The position numbers and the translations under genes were made by a program. A stretch of 64,000 bases of DNA from Butyrivibrio sp. Its GTDB lineage: Bacteria > Bacillota > Clostridia > Lachnospirales > Lachnospiraceae. Below, one piece after another: positions 25,457-35,681 of the stretch; positions within the stretch are counted from its first letter, which is position 1; each line of letters starts with the position of its first letter. The stretch covers positions 62,001 through 126,000 of the forward strand of contig JAFSQI010000127.1 of NCBI GenBank assembly GCA_017446685.1, written 5' to 3'. Under the pieces are notes generated by a model. It made no database searches. It was not told the DNA's origin and saw only the letters and a list, made by a program, of their open reading frames with translations.

Positions 25457-26710
25457 TCAAATGATTGTACCATTAATTGTATGTATAAATAAACCACTTA
25501 GCAGCTTTGGTTCAAACCAGGTTGATTTTGGCGGCATCAAAAGACCTTTATCAGCCACCTCAAAAAGTTCAGAAATCGAAGTTGGATACATAGAAAAAGC
25601 AAGTTTCATATCAGTATTACATCTTTTCTCAAGTTCAGACAGTCCCCTTATGCCACCCACAAAATCTATTCGTTTATCTGTGCGCGGATCTCCTATTCCA
25701 AGGATCGGAGTAAGCACTTCATTCTGCAAAACAGACACATCAAGTCCCTCAACCGGATCACTATTCAGAATATCTTCATGGGCGTTGATCCTATACCACT
25801 TATTTTCAAGGAACATACCAAATTCACCCTTTTTTTCCGGCTTTACTGCTGTTTCTTCCTCTTTTACATCAAATTTCTCAGAAATTTTTTCAATAAACTC
25901 ATCAGGAGTATAACCATTTAAATCTTTTATGACTCTGTTATAATCCATTATCATAAGTTCATCATCAGAAAACAGCACTGAAAGAAAATAGTCAGATTCA
26001 AGCTTTCCCCTTACTTTTCCTTTATTTTCTTCACGCTTTTTTAATCCAACTTTTACCGCAGATGCACATCTATGATGACCATCAGCTATATAAATAGAAT
26101 TAATTGTAGTAAATATTCTGCAAATTGTTTCTGTTTCTTCAAGATCAGAAATAATAAAAATCCTATTTCTTACCCCGTCCTCCGAAGTAAAATCATAAAC
26201 AGGTTCATCAACCTCTTTTACTTTGGAAATAAGTTCAGTCAATAGACGATTATTTCTATAGCACAAAAAGATCGGCCCGGTCTGTGCTTCACAATAATAT
26301 ACATGTTTAATTCTGTCCTCTTCTTTTTCCTGTCTGGTATTTTCATGCTTTTTTATAACATTATTCAAATAATCATCTATGGAAGAAAGCGCCACGATTC
26401 CGGTCTGAGTTCTGCCATTCATTGTCTGTTCATAAATATAATAACAAGGCTTTTCATCCTGAACAAAAAGCCCATTATCAATCTGCTCCCAGAGCATATC
26501 ATGTGCTTTTTTATACACCTCATCAGAATACATATCGTAATCTTCTGCGAATTGTGTCTCCGGTCTGTCTATAGCAAGAAAAGTATGTGGATTTTTTTGC
26601 ACCTTCTCATAGGCTTCCTTCCTATTAAAAACGTCATAGGGAAGCGATGCTATTTCCGAAGCTTTATCCTCTACAGGTCTATATGCCTTAAATGGTTTAA
26701 TGTCTGCCAC
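25457..26710 (-). CDS. DUF1015 family protein
   Basis: A soluble protein of 417 residues in the DUF1015 family of unknown function. The family opening (DIKPFKAYRP ... SLPYDVFNRKEA), the middle motif ADGHHRCASAVKVG, and the internal DYNRVI region are all present. DUF1015 genes are often next to serC-serA, as here, but no function has been settled. I chose a GTG start with GGGAGG seven bases upstream over a TTG five codons earlier. Two hairpins separate it from serA, so linkage may be partial. Confidence 0.9.
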   Translation of the reverse strand: MADIKPFKAYRPVEDKASEIASLPYDVFNRKEAYEKVQKNPHTFLAIDRPETQFAEDYDMYSDEVYKKAHDMLWEQIDNGLFVQDEKPCYYIYEQTMNGRTQTGIVALSSIDDYLNNVIKKHENTRQEKEEDRIKHVYYCEAQTGPIFLCYRNNRLLTELISKVKEVDEPVYDFTSEDGVRNRIFIISDLEETETICRIFTTINSIYIADGHHRCASAVKVGLKKREENKGKVRGKLESDYFLSVLFSDDELMIMDYNRVIKDLNGYTPDEFIEKISEKFDVKEEETAVKPEKKGEFGMFLENKWYRINAHEDILNSDPVEGLDVSVLQNEVLTPILGIGDPRTDKRIDFVGGIRGLSELEKRCNTDMKLAFSMYPTSISELFEVADKGLLMPPKSTWFEPKLLSGLFIHTINGTII

Positions 26711-26747
26711 TTCAATTCCTCCCAAAAGTCTTTTTATAACATTTTAA

Positions 26748-26794
26748 CAGAAAAAATCGCAGGAATAACCTTTGATTTGTATTCCTACGATTTT
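26748..26794 (-). terminator. Second terminator-like hairpin after serA
   Basis: Minus-strand stem AAAATCGTAGGAATA / TATTCCTGCGATTTT with a 12-base loop and a T-run. The single non-Watson-Crick pair is T-G on the minus strand but a C-A mismatch on the plus strand, which favours leftward use. Confidence 0.7.
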
Positions 26795-26810
26795 TATTAT
26801 ATTAGAGTTT

Positions 26811-26854
26811 TAAAAAACTACAAACCTGAAATATCATTTTTATATTATTTCAGG
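26811..26854 (-). terminator. Terminator after serA
   Basis: Perfect 9-bp stem (CCTGAAATA / TATTTCAGG) with a 12-base loop, followed on the minus strand by TTTGTAGTTTTTT, just after the serA stop. Confidence 0.65.
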
Positions 26855-26865
26855 CACGATAAGTT

Positions 26866-28035
26866 TTATTTTTCCTTACGTACTACCCTTACTCGAACCA
26901 CGCCTTCAATTGACTGCATTTTTTCTTCAAGTTCATCTGTAATGGAATCTTCAAGGTCAATAAGTGTGTAAGCATAATCTCCTTTTGACTTATTGGTCAT
27001 ATCAGAAATATTATAACCTGAACCACCAAGTACAGTAGTAAACTGGCTGATCATATTTGCAACATTTTTATGGAAAATAGCAATTCTTGGACTGTCACAA
27101 ATTCCCATATCACAATTAGGGAAATTGACAGAGTTATTGATATTTCCGTTTTCAAGATAATCTTTCAGTTCAAGAACCGCTTTAACAGCACAGTTATCTT
27201 CAGATTCCTCTGTAGACGCGCCAAGATGAGGAATAACAATACAGCCGTCATGTCCAGCAATGGTAGGATTTGGGAAATCTGTAACATATTTGCGGATTTT
27301 TCCGGAATTGATACCTGCAAGGATATCAGCTTCATTGCAAAGTATATCTCTGGCAAGATTAAGGATGATAACGCCTTTTTTCATCTTTGAAATAGCGTCC
27401 GCATTTATCATTCCTTTAGTGGAATCAAGTGCCGGTACATGTATTGTGATAATATCGCACTTTGAATAAATATCATCAACATTTGTCACGTGCTTAACAT
27501 CTGAAGAAAGTCTCCATGCAGCATCAATTGAAAGATATGGATCATAACCATATACTTCCATTCCAAGCTGTCTTGCTGCATTCGCAACTCTTACTCCAAT
27601 AGCTCCAAGTCCGATAATTCCAAGCTTTTTCCCGAAAATCTCAGTTCCTGCAAATTTCTTTTTACTCTTCTCTGTAAGCTTTGCAATATCAGGATCACCT
27701 GCATTAGCCTTAACCCATTCAGTTCCGCCGATAATGTCTCTGGATGCAATAAGCATTGCAGCAAGAACCATCTCTTTTACACCATTTGCATTTGCTCCCG
27801 GTGTATTAAATACAACAATTCCTTTCTCAGCACATCTTTCAAGAGGAATGTTATTAACACCTGCTCCTGCTCTTGCAATAGCAAGAAGGTTAGAAGAAAA
27901 ATCCATTTCAAGCATATTGGCACTTCTGACAAGAATTCCATCTGCCTCATCGACGTTATCAACTGCCTGATATTCATCAGTAAAATTATTAAGACCGATC
28001 TTCGCAATCGGATTCATGCATTTATACTTGTACAT
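26866..28035 (-). CDS. serA: D-3-phosphoglycerate dehydrogenase
   Basis: First step of serine synthesis: 3-phosphoglycerate to 3-phosphohydroxypyruvate with NAD. The 389-residue protein is the short type, with the NAD-binding motif GIIGLGAIGVRVANAA, the catalytic Arg-Glu-His set (LNLARDILCNE; VIPHLGASTEE), and a C-terminal ACT domain (about 318-385) that would allow allosteric control. Its ATG overlaps the serC stop by one base, giving coupled translation of two successive pathway enzymes. Confidence 0.96.
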   Translation of the reverse strand: MYKYKCMNPIAKIGLNNFTDEYQAVDNVDEADGILVRSANMLEMDFSSNLLAIARAGAGVNNIPLERCAEKGIVVFNTPGANANGVKEMVLAAMLIASRDIIGGTEWVKANAGDPDIAKLTEKSKKKFAGTEIFGKKLGIIGLGAIGVRVANAARQLGMEVYGYDPYLSIDAAWRLSSDVKHVTNVDDIYSKCDIITIHVPALDSTKGMINADAISKMKKGVIILNLARDILCNEADILAGINSGKIRKYVTDFPNPTIAGHDGCIVIPHLGASTEESEDNCAVKAVLELKDYLENGNINNSVNFPNCDMGICDSPRIAIFHKNVANMISQFTTVLGGSGYNISDMTNKSKGDYAYTLIDLEDSITDELEEKMQSIEGVVRVRVVRKEK

Positions 28036-29117
28036 CAGCCGTTCTCCTTTTCAAATTTATCCATGAATTCCACAAGCTTCTGAACTCCTTCAATTGGCAT
28101 CGCATTGTAGATACTAGCTCTCATACCGCCAACTGTTCTATGACCTTTAAGAGAAACAAATCCTGCCTTGGTAGCTTCAGCAATAAATTTTGCATTAAGC
28201 TCATCACTGTCTGTAACAAAAGGAACATTCATAAGAGAACGATCATCTACTCTTACAGTTCCCTTAAACATCTTGCTGGAATCAAGATAATCATAAAGAA
28301 CTTTTGCCTTAGCCTCATTTCTCTTTTTCATCTCTTCAAGTCCGCCCTGAGCCTTAAGCCATTTGAATACAAGGCCGCACATATAAATGCTCCAGCAGTT
28401 TGGTGTGTTATATAAAGAACCATTATCTGCCTGTGTCTTCCATTTAAGCATTGTAGGCGTATAAGATGGAACATCATCAGTTATAAGATCCTCTCTTATA
28501 ATGCTGATAACAAGTCCTGCAGGTCCTACATTCTTTTGAACTCCGCCATAAATTACTCCATATTTTGTAACATCAACTGGTTCAGAAAGGAAACATGAAG
28601 ATACATCAGAAACAAGAATATGTCCTTTTGTATTTGGAAGTTTTTTGAACTTTGTTCCGTAAATTGTATTATTTTCGCAGATGTAAACATAATCTGCATC
28701 TTCAGGAATATCCAGATCAGAACAATCCGGAATATAAGAGAATGTCTTGTCTGCACTTGAAGCAACCTCAATTGCTTCGCCATATTTCTGCGCTTCCTGG
28801 TAAGCTTTTTTTGCCCACTGACCTGTGATAATATATGCAGCCTTCTTATTCTTCATAAGATTAAGAGGAACAGCAGCAAATTGCTGGCTGGCGCCGCCCT
28901 GTAAAAAGAGAACCTTATAGTTGTCAGGAATATTCATAAGATCTCTGATATCCTGCTCAGCAGTCTGTATAACATTATCAAATGTCTTGGATCTATGACT
29001 CATCTCATTAATGGACATACCACATCCATTATAATCAAGCATCTCTGCTGCAGCCTGTTTCAAAACTTCTTCCGGAAGTACTGCCGGACCAGCCGAAAAA
29101 TTATAAACTCTTGCCAC
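28035..29117 (-). CDS. serC: Phosphoserine aminotransferase
   Basis: Second enzyme of serine synthesis, PLP-dependent. The 360-residue protein shows the family opening NFSAGPAVLPEEVL, the GGASQQF phosphate-binding region, DVSSCFLSEP (PLP Asp), and the lysine motif YGGVQKNVGPAGL. The start is a GTG with GGAGG nine bases upstream. serC-serA is a classic pair; the downstream phosphatase serB is not present. Confidence 0.97.
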   Translation of the reverse strand: MARVYNFSAGPAVLPEEVLKQAAAEMLDYNGCGMSINEMSHRSKTFDNVIQTAEQDIRDLMNIPDNYKVLFLQGGASQQFAAVPLNLMKNKKAAYIITGQWAKKAYQEAQKYGEAIEVASSADKTFSYIPDCSDLDIPEDADYVYICENNTIYGTKFKKLPNTKGHILVSDVSSCFLSEPVDVTKYGVIYGGVQKNVGPAGLVISIIREDLITDDVPSYTPTMLKWKTQADNGSLYNTPNCWSIYMCGLVFKWLKAQGGLEEMKKRNEAKAKVLYDYLDSSKMFKGTVRVDDRSLMNVPFVTDSDELNAKFIAEATKAGFVSLKGHRTVGGMRASIYNAMPIEGVQKLVEFMDKFEKENG

Positions 29118-29169
29118 TTTGCTACTCCTCCTGAAAACAAATTATTATCGAATTAGCGAATAAACACTC

Positions 29170-29196
29170 TGTTGGTTTAAATCAATAAATCCAACA
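29170..29196 (-). promoter_or_regulatory. Leader hairpin upstream of serC
   Basis: TGTTGG / CCAACA 6-bp stem with a 15-base loop, starting about 10 bases after the serC promoter -10. Too small for a T-box; possibly an operator or mRNA 5' stabiliser. Confidence 0.3.
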
Positions 29197-29206
29197 CTTT
29201 AAAATC

Positions 29207-29234
29207 ATTCTAATCTATTTAAAAAAAATGTCAA
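29207..29234 (-). promoter_or_regulatory. Promoter of serC-serA
   Basis: Minus-strand perfect TTGACA, 16-base T-rich spacer, TAGAAT (5/6). Confidence 0.7.
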
Positions 29235-29292
29235 TATCGCAATTCCATAATTAATGTTATTTAATTTTTTTGTTCAGGATTTTTGTATTTTT

Positions 29293-30873
29293 TTAGTAGT
29301 ACAAAATCACAGGAGTACCTACATCTACAACCTCCCAAAGCATAGAAACTTTTTCTTCCGGACAATTAATACATCCATGAGAGCCTGAACTTTTATATAT
29401 TTCTCCACCAAATTCATCTCTCCAATTTGCGTCATGAATCCCCACACCTTTATTAACTCCAAGCCAATAATTCACATAAGAAACGTAATCGACGCCCCTC
29501 AAATATGTGTGATATCGTTTATTATAAACATTAAAAATGCCTGTAGGCGTTCCTCTGCTCCTATTTATATTTCCGGTTACAACAGGCATATCCATATTCA
29601 GCTGTCCGTCAACATAGTAGTACAGCATCTGTTTATTCATATTTACTTCAATATAGGTATTACCAAGAGAAGCCAAAGCATTATATTTATTCGCATTGTT
29701 TCCAAGCGATAACACAATGCTTTTTTCATCTATATAAGTTCCGTCGATATAGGCATTTTTTAGTTCTTCAAAGGCTTTTTCTATATCAAAAAGAGCTCCC
29801 TCACCTTTTTTACTGTTCACAACGATTTCATCCGCAATTCCCTGTCTGTAAAGTTCCATTAAATACTCAGTGTCATATTCGGAAGCGAGTTTTTCAAAAT
29901 AAGCATGCATTTTTGTCTGACTAAGGATAACATTTCCGTTTTCATTTAGAACAAAGCCATCATAAACTGTCCATGTACTATCTATTTCAGACAGTGATTT
30001 CTCATTTTCCATGTCTAATATTTCTGATACTTTTTTTGAAAAATCATCAGGCATAGCTATCTCAGCAGAATCAGAAATATACATTCCAAGCCATGGTTCT
30101 TTTTTAGAAGACTTCATTCCTACAGCATCAGGAAGATCTTCACCAGTCAATATAAAATCGCTAACAGCTTTTGCGTCAACAGGAATTGATATTCCTTCAA
30201 AATCATAAGTGATTTTACAATTCTGCAGCGCATCTATCTTTTTAAACAATTGAATTATCTTCTCGTCATCGGCCGTAAGATCATAATCTGTATAAGTATA
30301 GTCAAAACTGGTGAGATCAACTCCTATCTCCATTGATTTCATAGCACTTAGACTAGTAGCAACAATATTATCTCTATTAGGGACATTAGTAAGGCCGTTA
30401 TGTAATATGTAACCTTCCTCAGTTTTTTCGATACTAATTTTTTGCTCTTCATTTTCAGGAAATATATCCCATGAAAGCACTATTGCCTTAAATTTATCTT
30501 CGTTCAGCGTTATAGTTGGTTCAAATTCTTTGGAAATATCATTAAAAAGATTGAGTCCCCATGCATATGGATTGTTTTCACTCAAAAAAGAATTAAGAGA
30601 ATCTGTATAGTCAATCGAAAAATCGACTTCAGACGCGCCAATAAAAAGAGTATTACCATCCCTTCCATACAAAGTTATTCCGGGATATATACTTCTTTCA
30701 ACAAGTTCCTTATTAACTTCAGAAACACTTTTACCGGTACAATAGACACCGTTTATCCATGTAGAACAGGGAAAGCCGGTACTATAATACCTCCCCAGCA
30801 GTATATATACTACTGCCAGAGAGGCTACTATTATCAAAAATGCAACGCCAATAGCTCTAAATGTCTTTTTCAT
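29293..30873 (-). CDS. Membrane-anchored L,D-transpeptidase (YkuD domain)
   Basis: Cross-links peptidoglycan through 3-3 bonds. The 526-residue protein has an N-terminal signal/anchor helix (about 4-26), two putative peptidoglycan-binding/G5-like regions over about 40-380, and a C-terminal YkuD catalytic domain with the conserved histidine (VGIHDANWR) and catalytic cysteine motif SSGSHGCINCP. I chose the ATG with GGGGGATT directly upstream; a GTG eight codons earlier is less likely. It is convergent with no neighbour and separated from ilvB by 37 bases. Confidence 0.93.
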   Translation of the reverse strand: MKKTFRAIGVAFLIIVASLAVVYILLGRYYSTGFPCSTWINGVYCTGKSVSEVNKELVERSIYPGITLYGRDGNTLFIGASEVDFSIDYTDSLNSFLSENNPYAWGLNLFNDISKEFEPTITLNEDKFKAIVLSWDIFPENEEQKISIEKTEEGYILHNGLTNVPNRDNIVATSLSAMKSMEIGVDLTSFDYTYTDYDLTADDEKIIQLFKKIDALQNCKITYDFEGISIPVDAKAVSDFILTGEDLPDAVGMKSSKKEPWLGMYISDSAEIAMPDDFSKKVSEILDMENEKSLSEIDSTWTVYDGFVLNENGNVILSQTKMHAYFEKLASEYDTEYLMELYRQGIADEIVVNSKKGEGALFDIEKAFEELKNAYIDGTYIDEKSIVLSLGNNANKYNALASLGNTYIEVNMNKQMLYYYVDGQLNMDMPVVTGNINRSRGTPTGIFNVYNKRYHTYLRGVDYVSYVNYWLGVNKGVGIHDANWRDEFGGEIYKSSGSHGCINCPEEKVSMLWEVVDVGTPVILYY

Positions 30874-30910
30874 AATCCCCCAATTACAATAAAACACTAA
30901 AAATCAGCGC

Positions 30911-32599
30911 TTATTTAGACTTATTTTTTTCATTAAGGTCCTTTTCATCAAAAGCTTCGCTTATACTTGCTCCTGCAGGAACCATAGGAAATACTTTATC
31001 ATCTTCTTCAATTATACAATCAATTAGTACGGGTGTCTTTGAATTAATTGCTTTTTTTAACGCAGGAACAACTTCTGATTTCTTGGTTACACGAATTGCC
31101 ATGCAGCCAAGTCCCTCAGCAACCTTGCAATAGTCTACCTTATCTTTGAAAACTGTCTGTGAATAATGTTGTTCGTAAAAAAGTGTCTGCCACTGCCTAA
31201 CCATACCAAGAACAGAATTATTGATAACAATTTCAATAACAGGAAGATTGTATCTTGATGCTGTTGCAAGTTCGTTCATATTCATTCTAAAGCATCCGTC
31301 TCCTGCAATATTGATACATAGCTTATCAGGATTACCAACCTTTGCTCCAATGCAGGCACCAAGTCCATATCCCATTGTACCAAGTCCTCCTGATGTAAGA
31401 AGAGTTCTTGGATGTCTGTATTTATAATACTGAGCAGCCCACATCTGATGCTGTCCTACATCAGTTGAAATAATAGCTTCACCTTGGGTAAGCTTATCAA
31501 GTTCCTCAATTATATATGGGCAGGTAAGCTTATCAGTATCATAAGAAAGCGGGAATTTTTTCTTATAATCTTCTATTTTAGCAATCCAGTCGCTGTGATC
31601 CATTTTTTCAAGCTTTTCATTTATCTCTGAAAGGACTTTTTTAAGATCTCCAACTATAGCAAAATTTGACTTGATGTTCTTATTGATTTCAGCAGCATCA
31701 ATATCAATTTGAAGAATCTTGGCTTTGGACGCAAATGTTCTGGCATTACCTGTAACACGATCAGAGAATCTTGCACCAAGTGTAATAAGAAGGTCACATT
31801 CGCTTACACCAAAATTAGAAGTTTTTGTACCGTGCATACCTATCATACCGGTATAAAGTCTGTGAGTTCCGTCAAATGCACCCTTTCCCATAAGTGTATC
31901 ACATACAGGAGCATCAATAGTTTCAGCCAGATAAGTAAGTTCCTTTGAAGCACCTGAAATAACCGCACCGCCTCCAACATAGATAAACGGTCTTTTGGAC
32001 GCTTTTATCATCTTTACAGCAGTATTGATATCCTCGTGATGATATTTTTTTACTGGAGCTTCATCTGTGACTGTAACAGCTCTAAAATCGCAAGTCTTGG
32101 CAGTTACATCTTTTGTAATATCAACAAGTACCGGACCAGGACGACCGCTCTTTGCAATCTTAAAAGCCTTTCTGATAGTATCAGCAAGTTCTTTTACATC
32201 TTTGACGATATAACCATGTTTTGTAATAGGCATAGTTATTCCGGCAATATCCACCTCCTGAAAGGAATCCTTTCCCAAAAGAGGTAAATTAACATTACAA
32301 GTTATTGCAACCATAGGAACCGAATCCATATAAGCTGTCGCAATACCAGTAACAAGGTTTGTCGATCCGGGACCGCTTGTTGCAAAACATACACCTACTT
32401 TTCCGGTTGATCTGGCATAACCATCAGCAGCATGTGCTGCGCCTTGTTCATGGCTTGTCAAGATATGAAGAAAATTATCACTCTGTTTATATAATTCATC
32501 ATAGATATTAAGAATGGTTCCACCCGGATACCCAAAAATAGTATCCACTCCCTGTTCCTTTAAGCATTCAAGAACAATCTGTGCACCGGTAAGCTGCAT
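30911..32599 (-). CDS. ilvB: Acetolactate synthase, large (catalytic) subunit
   Basis: ThDP- and FAD-dependent first step of valine and leucine synthesis. The 562-residue protein has the catalytic glutamate in TSHEQGAAHAADGYAR, the FAD region (GARFSDRVTGN), and the ThDP metal motif GDGCFRMNMNELATASRYNLP. The biosynthetic rather than catabolic type is supported by its place after ilvD and leuB. No small regulatory subunit (ilvN/ilvH) follows. Confidence 0.95.
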   Translation of the reverse strand: MQLTGAQIVLECLKEQGVDTIFGYPGGTILNIYDELYKQSDNFLHILTSHEQGAAHAADGYARSTGKVGVCFATSGPGSTNLVTGIATAYMDSVPMVAITCNVNLPLLGKDSFQEVDIAGITMPITKHGYIVKDVKELADTIRKAFKIAKSGRPGPVLVDITKDVTAKTCDFRAVTVTDEAPVKKYHHEDINTAVKMIKASKRPFIYVGGGAVISGASKELTYLAETIDAPVCDTLMGKGAFDGTHRLYTGMIGMHGTKTSNFGVSECDLLITLGARFSDRVTGNARTFASKAKILQIDIDAAEINKNIKSNFAIVGDLKKVLSEINEKLEKMDHSDWIAKIEDYKKKFPLSYDTDKLTCPYIIEELDKLTQGEAIISTDVGQHQMWAAQYYKYRHPRTLLTSGGLGTMGYGLGACIGAKVGNPDKLCINIAGDGCFRMNMNELATASRYNLPVIEIVINNSVLGMVRQWQTLFYEQHYSQTVFKDKVDYCKVAEGLGCMAIRVTKKSEVVPALKKAINSKTPVLIDCIIEEDDKVFPMVPAGASISEAFDEKDLNEKNKSK

Positions 32600-32653
32600 T
32601 ATTTCATACTCCTCCTAAATAAAAACCTTAAAATTTCCTATACTATTTTATAA

Positions 32654-32681
32654 CAAAATGCGCAGCTTCGTGCGCATTTTG
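32654..32681 (-). terminator. Hairpin between ilvD and ilvB
   Basis: Perfect 11-bp GC-containing stem (CAAAATGCGCA / TGCGCATTTTG) with a 6-base loop, followed on the minus strand by TTATAAAATAG. It may be a partial terminator or processing site that lowers ilvB relative to ilvD. Confidence 0.55.
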
Positions 32682-32691
32682 CAAATGAACT

Positions 32692-34365
32692 TTAACGAGG
32701 AATTTCCAAAATAGCTCCTCTGTTTCCACTTGTCACAAGTTCCCTGTATCTTGCAAGATATCCTGTAGTAACCTTTGGCTCTCTAGGCTGCCATTTTTCT
32801 TTTCTCTTAGCAAGTTCCTCATCAGAAACCTTAACATTGAGAGAATTATTAGGAATATCTATAGAAATGATATCTCCTTCTTCAATAAGTGCAATTGGTC
32901 CGCCCACAGCAGCTTCCGGAGAAACATGTCCAATAGAAGCTCCTCTGCTGGCACCGGAAAATCTTCCATCAGTAATGAGAGCAACAGTAGAGCCAAGTCC
33001 CATTCCGGCTATAGCTGAAGTTGGATTTAACATTTCTCTCATACCAGGACCACCTTTAGGTCCTTCATATCTAATAACTACAACATCTCCTGCTACAATT
33101 TTGCCGCCCAAAATAGCCGCAATTGCATCCTCTTCACAATCAAATACTCTTGCAGGGCCTTCATGTACCATCATTTCAGGAACTACTGCTGATTTCTTGA
33201 CAACACCTGTATCCGGAGCAATATTTCCCTTAAGAACAGCAATGCCGCCTGACTGCATATATGGATTTTCTATTGGTCTAATCACTTCAGGATTAAGGTT
33301 TCTAACTCCTTCAAGGTTTTCTTTTATAGTCTTCCCTGTAACAGTAATAAGATCTGTATTTATAAGATTCTTTTTAACAAGCTCTGACATAATAGCAAGT
33401 ACGCCGCCAGCCTCGTTAAGATCTTCCATGTAAGTAGGGCCTGCAGGTGCAAGATGGCAAAGATTAGGAGTTCTTGCAGAAACTTCATTTGCAACTTCCA
33501 TATCCAGCTCTACTCCCGCTTCATGAGCAATGGCAGGAAGATGAAGCATGGTATTTGTAGAACAACCAAGTGCCATATCCATAGTCATAGCATTCATGAA
33601 AGCTTCTTTTGTCATAATATCCTTAGGTCTGATATTCTTTTTTACCAGATCCATTACAGCATATCCTGCATGCTTTGCAAGCCTGATACGAGCAGAATAA
33701 ACCGCAGGGATTGTTCCGTTGCCCGGAAGTCCCATTCCGATGGCCTCAGTTAAACAGTTCATGGAGTTGGCAGTATACATTCCTGAACATGAACCACAAG
33801 TAGGACAAGCCTTTTCCTCATATTCGCAAAGCTTTTCCTCAGTCATTTTTCCTGCTGAAACGCTTCCAACCGCTTCGAACATAGATGAAAGTGAAGTTTT
33901 GTGTCCATCAACTCTTCCAGCCATCATAGGACCACCGGAAACAAATACAGTTGGGATATTCACTCTTGCGGCAGCCATCAAAAGTCCCGGAACATTTTTA
34001 TCACAGTTTGGAATACACACCATTCCGTCAAATGCATGCGCCTTAGCAAGACATTCTGTGCTATCTGCAATAAGATCCCTGGTAACAAGGGAATACTTCA
34101 TTCCTATATGTCCCATAGCAATTCCGTCACAGACTGCAATGGCAGGAACAACAACAGGCATACCACCTGCTTCAGCTACTGCAAGCTTTACAGCATCTGT
34201 TATCTTATCAATATTCATATGTCCCGGAACTATTTCATTGTATGAGCTCACAATACCAATAAGTGGCTTTTTTCTCTCTTCTTCAGTAAAACCAAGTGCA
34301 TTGAACAAGCTTCTGTGAGGAGCCTGCTGAATGCCTTCCATAACTCTGTCACTATTCTTAGCCAT
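32692..34365 (-). CDS. ilvD: Dihydroxy-acid dehydratase
   Basis: Fe-S enzyme of branched-chain amino acid synthesis. The 557-residue protein has cluster Cys in PNCDKNVPG and [18 protein letters not shown], and the family C-terminal motif [23 protein letters not shown]. Length is standard. Lies between leuB (75-base gap) and ilvB. Confidence 0.97.
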   Translation of the reverse strand: MAKNSDRVMEGIQQAPHRSLFNALGFTEEERKKPLIGIVSSYNEIVPGHMNIDKITDAVKLAVAEAGGMPVVVPAIAVCDGIAMGHIGMKYSLVTRDLIADSTECLAKAHAFDGMVCIPNCDKNVPGLLMAAARVNIPTVFVSGGPMMAGRVDGHKTSLSSMFEAVGSVSAGKMTEEKLCEYEEKACPTCGSCSGMYTANSMNCLTEAIGMGLPGNGTIPAVYSARIRLAKHAGYAVMDLVKKNIRPKDIMTKEAFMNAMTMDMALGCSTNTMLHLPAIAHEAGVELDMEVANEVSARTPNLCHLAPAGPTYMEDLNEAGGVLAIMSELVKKNLINTDLITVTGKTIKENLEGVRNLNPEVIRPIENPYMQSGGIAVLKGNIAPDTGVVKKSAVVPEMMVHEGPARVFDCEEDAIAAILGGKIVAGDVVVIRYEGPKGGPGMREMLNPTSAIAGMGLGSTVALITDGRFSGASRGASIGHVSPEAAVGGPIALIEEGDIISIDIPNNSLNVKVSDEELAKRKEKWQPREPKVTTGYLARYRELVTSGNRGAILEIPR

Positions 34366-34440
34366 AATATGTCTCTCCTTAGTTAATTTTTTAGCGATAT
34401 AGATCGCCTTTTTTCATTATTTATCGAAACAACCATATAA

Positions 34441-35541
34441 TCAGGCTGAAATTCTATCTGCCAGTAAATCGCCCATTTCACTACAGGATACAAGCTTAAA
34501 GTTACTTTCCTGTCCCTTTGGTAAAATATCAACAGTACGATATCCCTCTTTAAGAACCTGCCGAACAGCTGACTCAATTGAATCTGCTTCTTTATCAAGA
34601 TTAAAGCTATATCTCAACATCATAGCTGCAGAAAGCACTGTAGCTATTGGATTTGCAATATTCTTACCTGCAATATCAGGAGCACTTCCATGACTCGGCT
34701 CATAAAGACCAAAACTGGTATCATTTAATGATGCACTAGACAGCATACCGATTGATCCTGTTATCATACTTGCTTCATCCGACAAAATATCACCAAACAT
34801 ATTCTCAGTAAGAACAACATCGAACTGCGCCGGATCTTTTACAAGCTGCATCGCACAATTATCAACAAGCATATGTTCCAAAGTAACATCCGGATAATCT
34901 TTTGCAACTTCTTCAACAACTTTTCTCCAAAGTCTTGATGAATCAAGAACATTTGCCTTATCAACACTTATTACGCTTTTTCTGCGCTTCCTTGCAACAT
35001 CAAATGCTCTGACAGCAATTCTTCTTATTTCACTTTCTCTGTATACCAAAGTATCTGTAGCAACCATCTCACCATTATCAAGAACAGTACTTCTATCACC
35101 AAAATATAGTCCTCCGGTAAGCTCTCGCATGATAAGCATATCAAATCCCTTATCAGAAGTAGCCTCTTTTAACGGACAGGCATCCTTTAGCTCAGGATAC
35201 AGATAAGCAGGTCTTAAGTTAGCAAAAAGATTTAGAGATTTCCTGAGTTTTAGAAGTCCGGCTTCCGGGCGAAGCGATGGCTCAAGCTTATACCATGGCG
35301 ATGTTGATGTGTTTCCACCTATAGAACCCATAAGTACAGCATCTGCAGCTTTTGCGTCTGCAATAGCCTCATCTGTAAGTGGAACACCATAAGCATCTAT
35401 AGAACAGCCACCCATAAGAATATCTTTATAGGAAATATTATGAGAATAGACTTTACAAACTTTATCAAGTACTTTTTTTGCTTCAGTAACGATTTCCGGA
35501 CCTATACCATCCCCCGGAATACAAGTAATCTTAAGATTCAT
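34441..35541 (-). CDS. leuB: 3-isopropylmalate dehydrogenase
   Basis: Third step of leucine synthesis. The 366-residue protein carries the family signature [26 protein letters not shown], the substrate arginines ([13 protein letters not shown]), and [18 protein letters not shown]. The ATG follows GGAGGGG. Gene order leuB-ilvD-ilvB suggests a partial branched-chain operon; leuA, leuC, leuD and ilvC are not in the window. A CodY target by expectation, though no clear CodY box was seen in its leader. Confidence 0.97.
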   Translation of the reverse strand: MNLKITCIPGDGIGPEIVTEAKKVLDKVCKVYSHNISYKDILMGGCSIDAYGVPLTDEAIADAKAADAVLMGSIGGNTSTSPWYKLEPSLRPEAGLLKLRKSLNLFANLRPAYLYPELKDACPLKEATSDKGFDMLIMRELTGGLYFGDRSTVLDNGEMVATDTLVYRESEIRRIAVRAFDVARKRRKSVISVDKANVLDSSRLWRKVVEEVAKDYPDVTLEHMLVDNCAMQLVKDPAQFDVVLTENMFGDILSDEASMITGSIGMLSSASLNDTSFGLYEPSHGSAPDIAGKNIANPIATVLSAAMMLRYSFNLDKEADSIESAVRQVLKEGYRTVDILPKGQESNFKLVSCSEMGDLLADRISA

Positions 35542-35644
35542 TTTGCCCCTCCATTAAAAAGATAAAGACTGTCTGTTTACTATTGTAACTGTTATTTTGA
35601 TACTTCGCACGTCAACGTTTTAACGCACAACAGTGATTTTTTTG

Positions 35645-35677
35645 GAAAAAAGCCCGATTGGAATTCCAATCAGGCTT
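35645..35677 (-). terminator. Intrinsic terminator of tgt-yajC
   Basis: Minus-strand stem AAGCCTGATTGG / CCAATCGGGCTT with an AATT loop and a run of T, just after the yajC stop. Confidence 0.85.
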
Positions 35678-35681
35678 AAAA

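Noticed and set aside
33719-34318. About 200-codon plus-strand reading frame opposite ilvD
   Set aside because: It is a mirror of the conserved ilvD coding frame, rich in Ser/Pro/Thr as such shadows are, with no family motif.
34394-34409. Hairpin with a T-run on the plus strand between leuB and ilvD
   Set aside because: The stem is only 5 bp and faces against transcription of both genes; no plus-strand gene needs it.
35542-35644. Possible T-box or leader-peptide attenuator ahead of leuB
   Set aside because: No T-box core (AGGGTGGNACCGCG) and no run of Leu codons behind a ribosome binding site.
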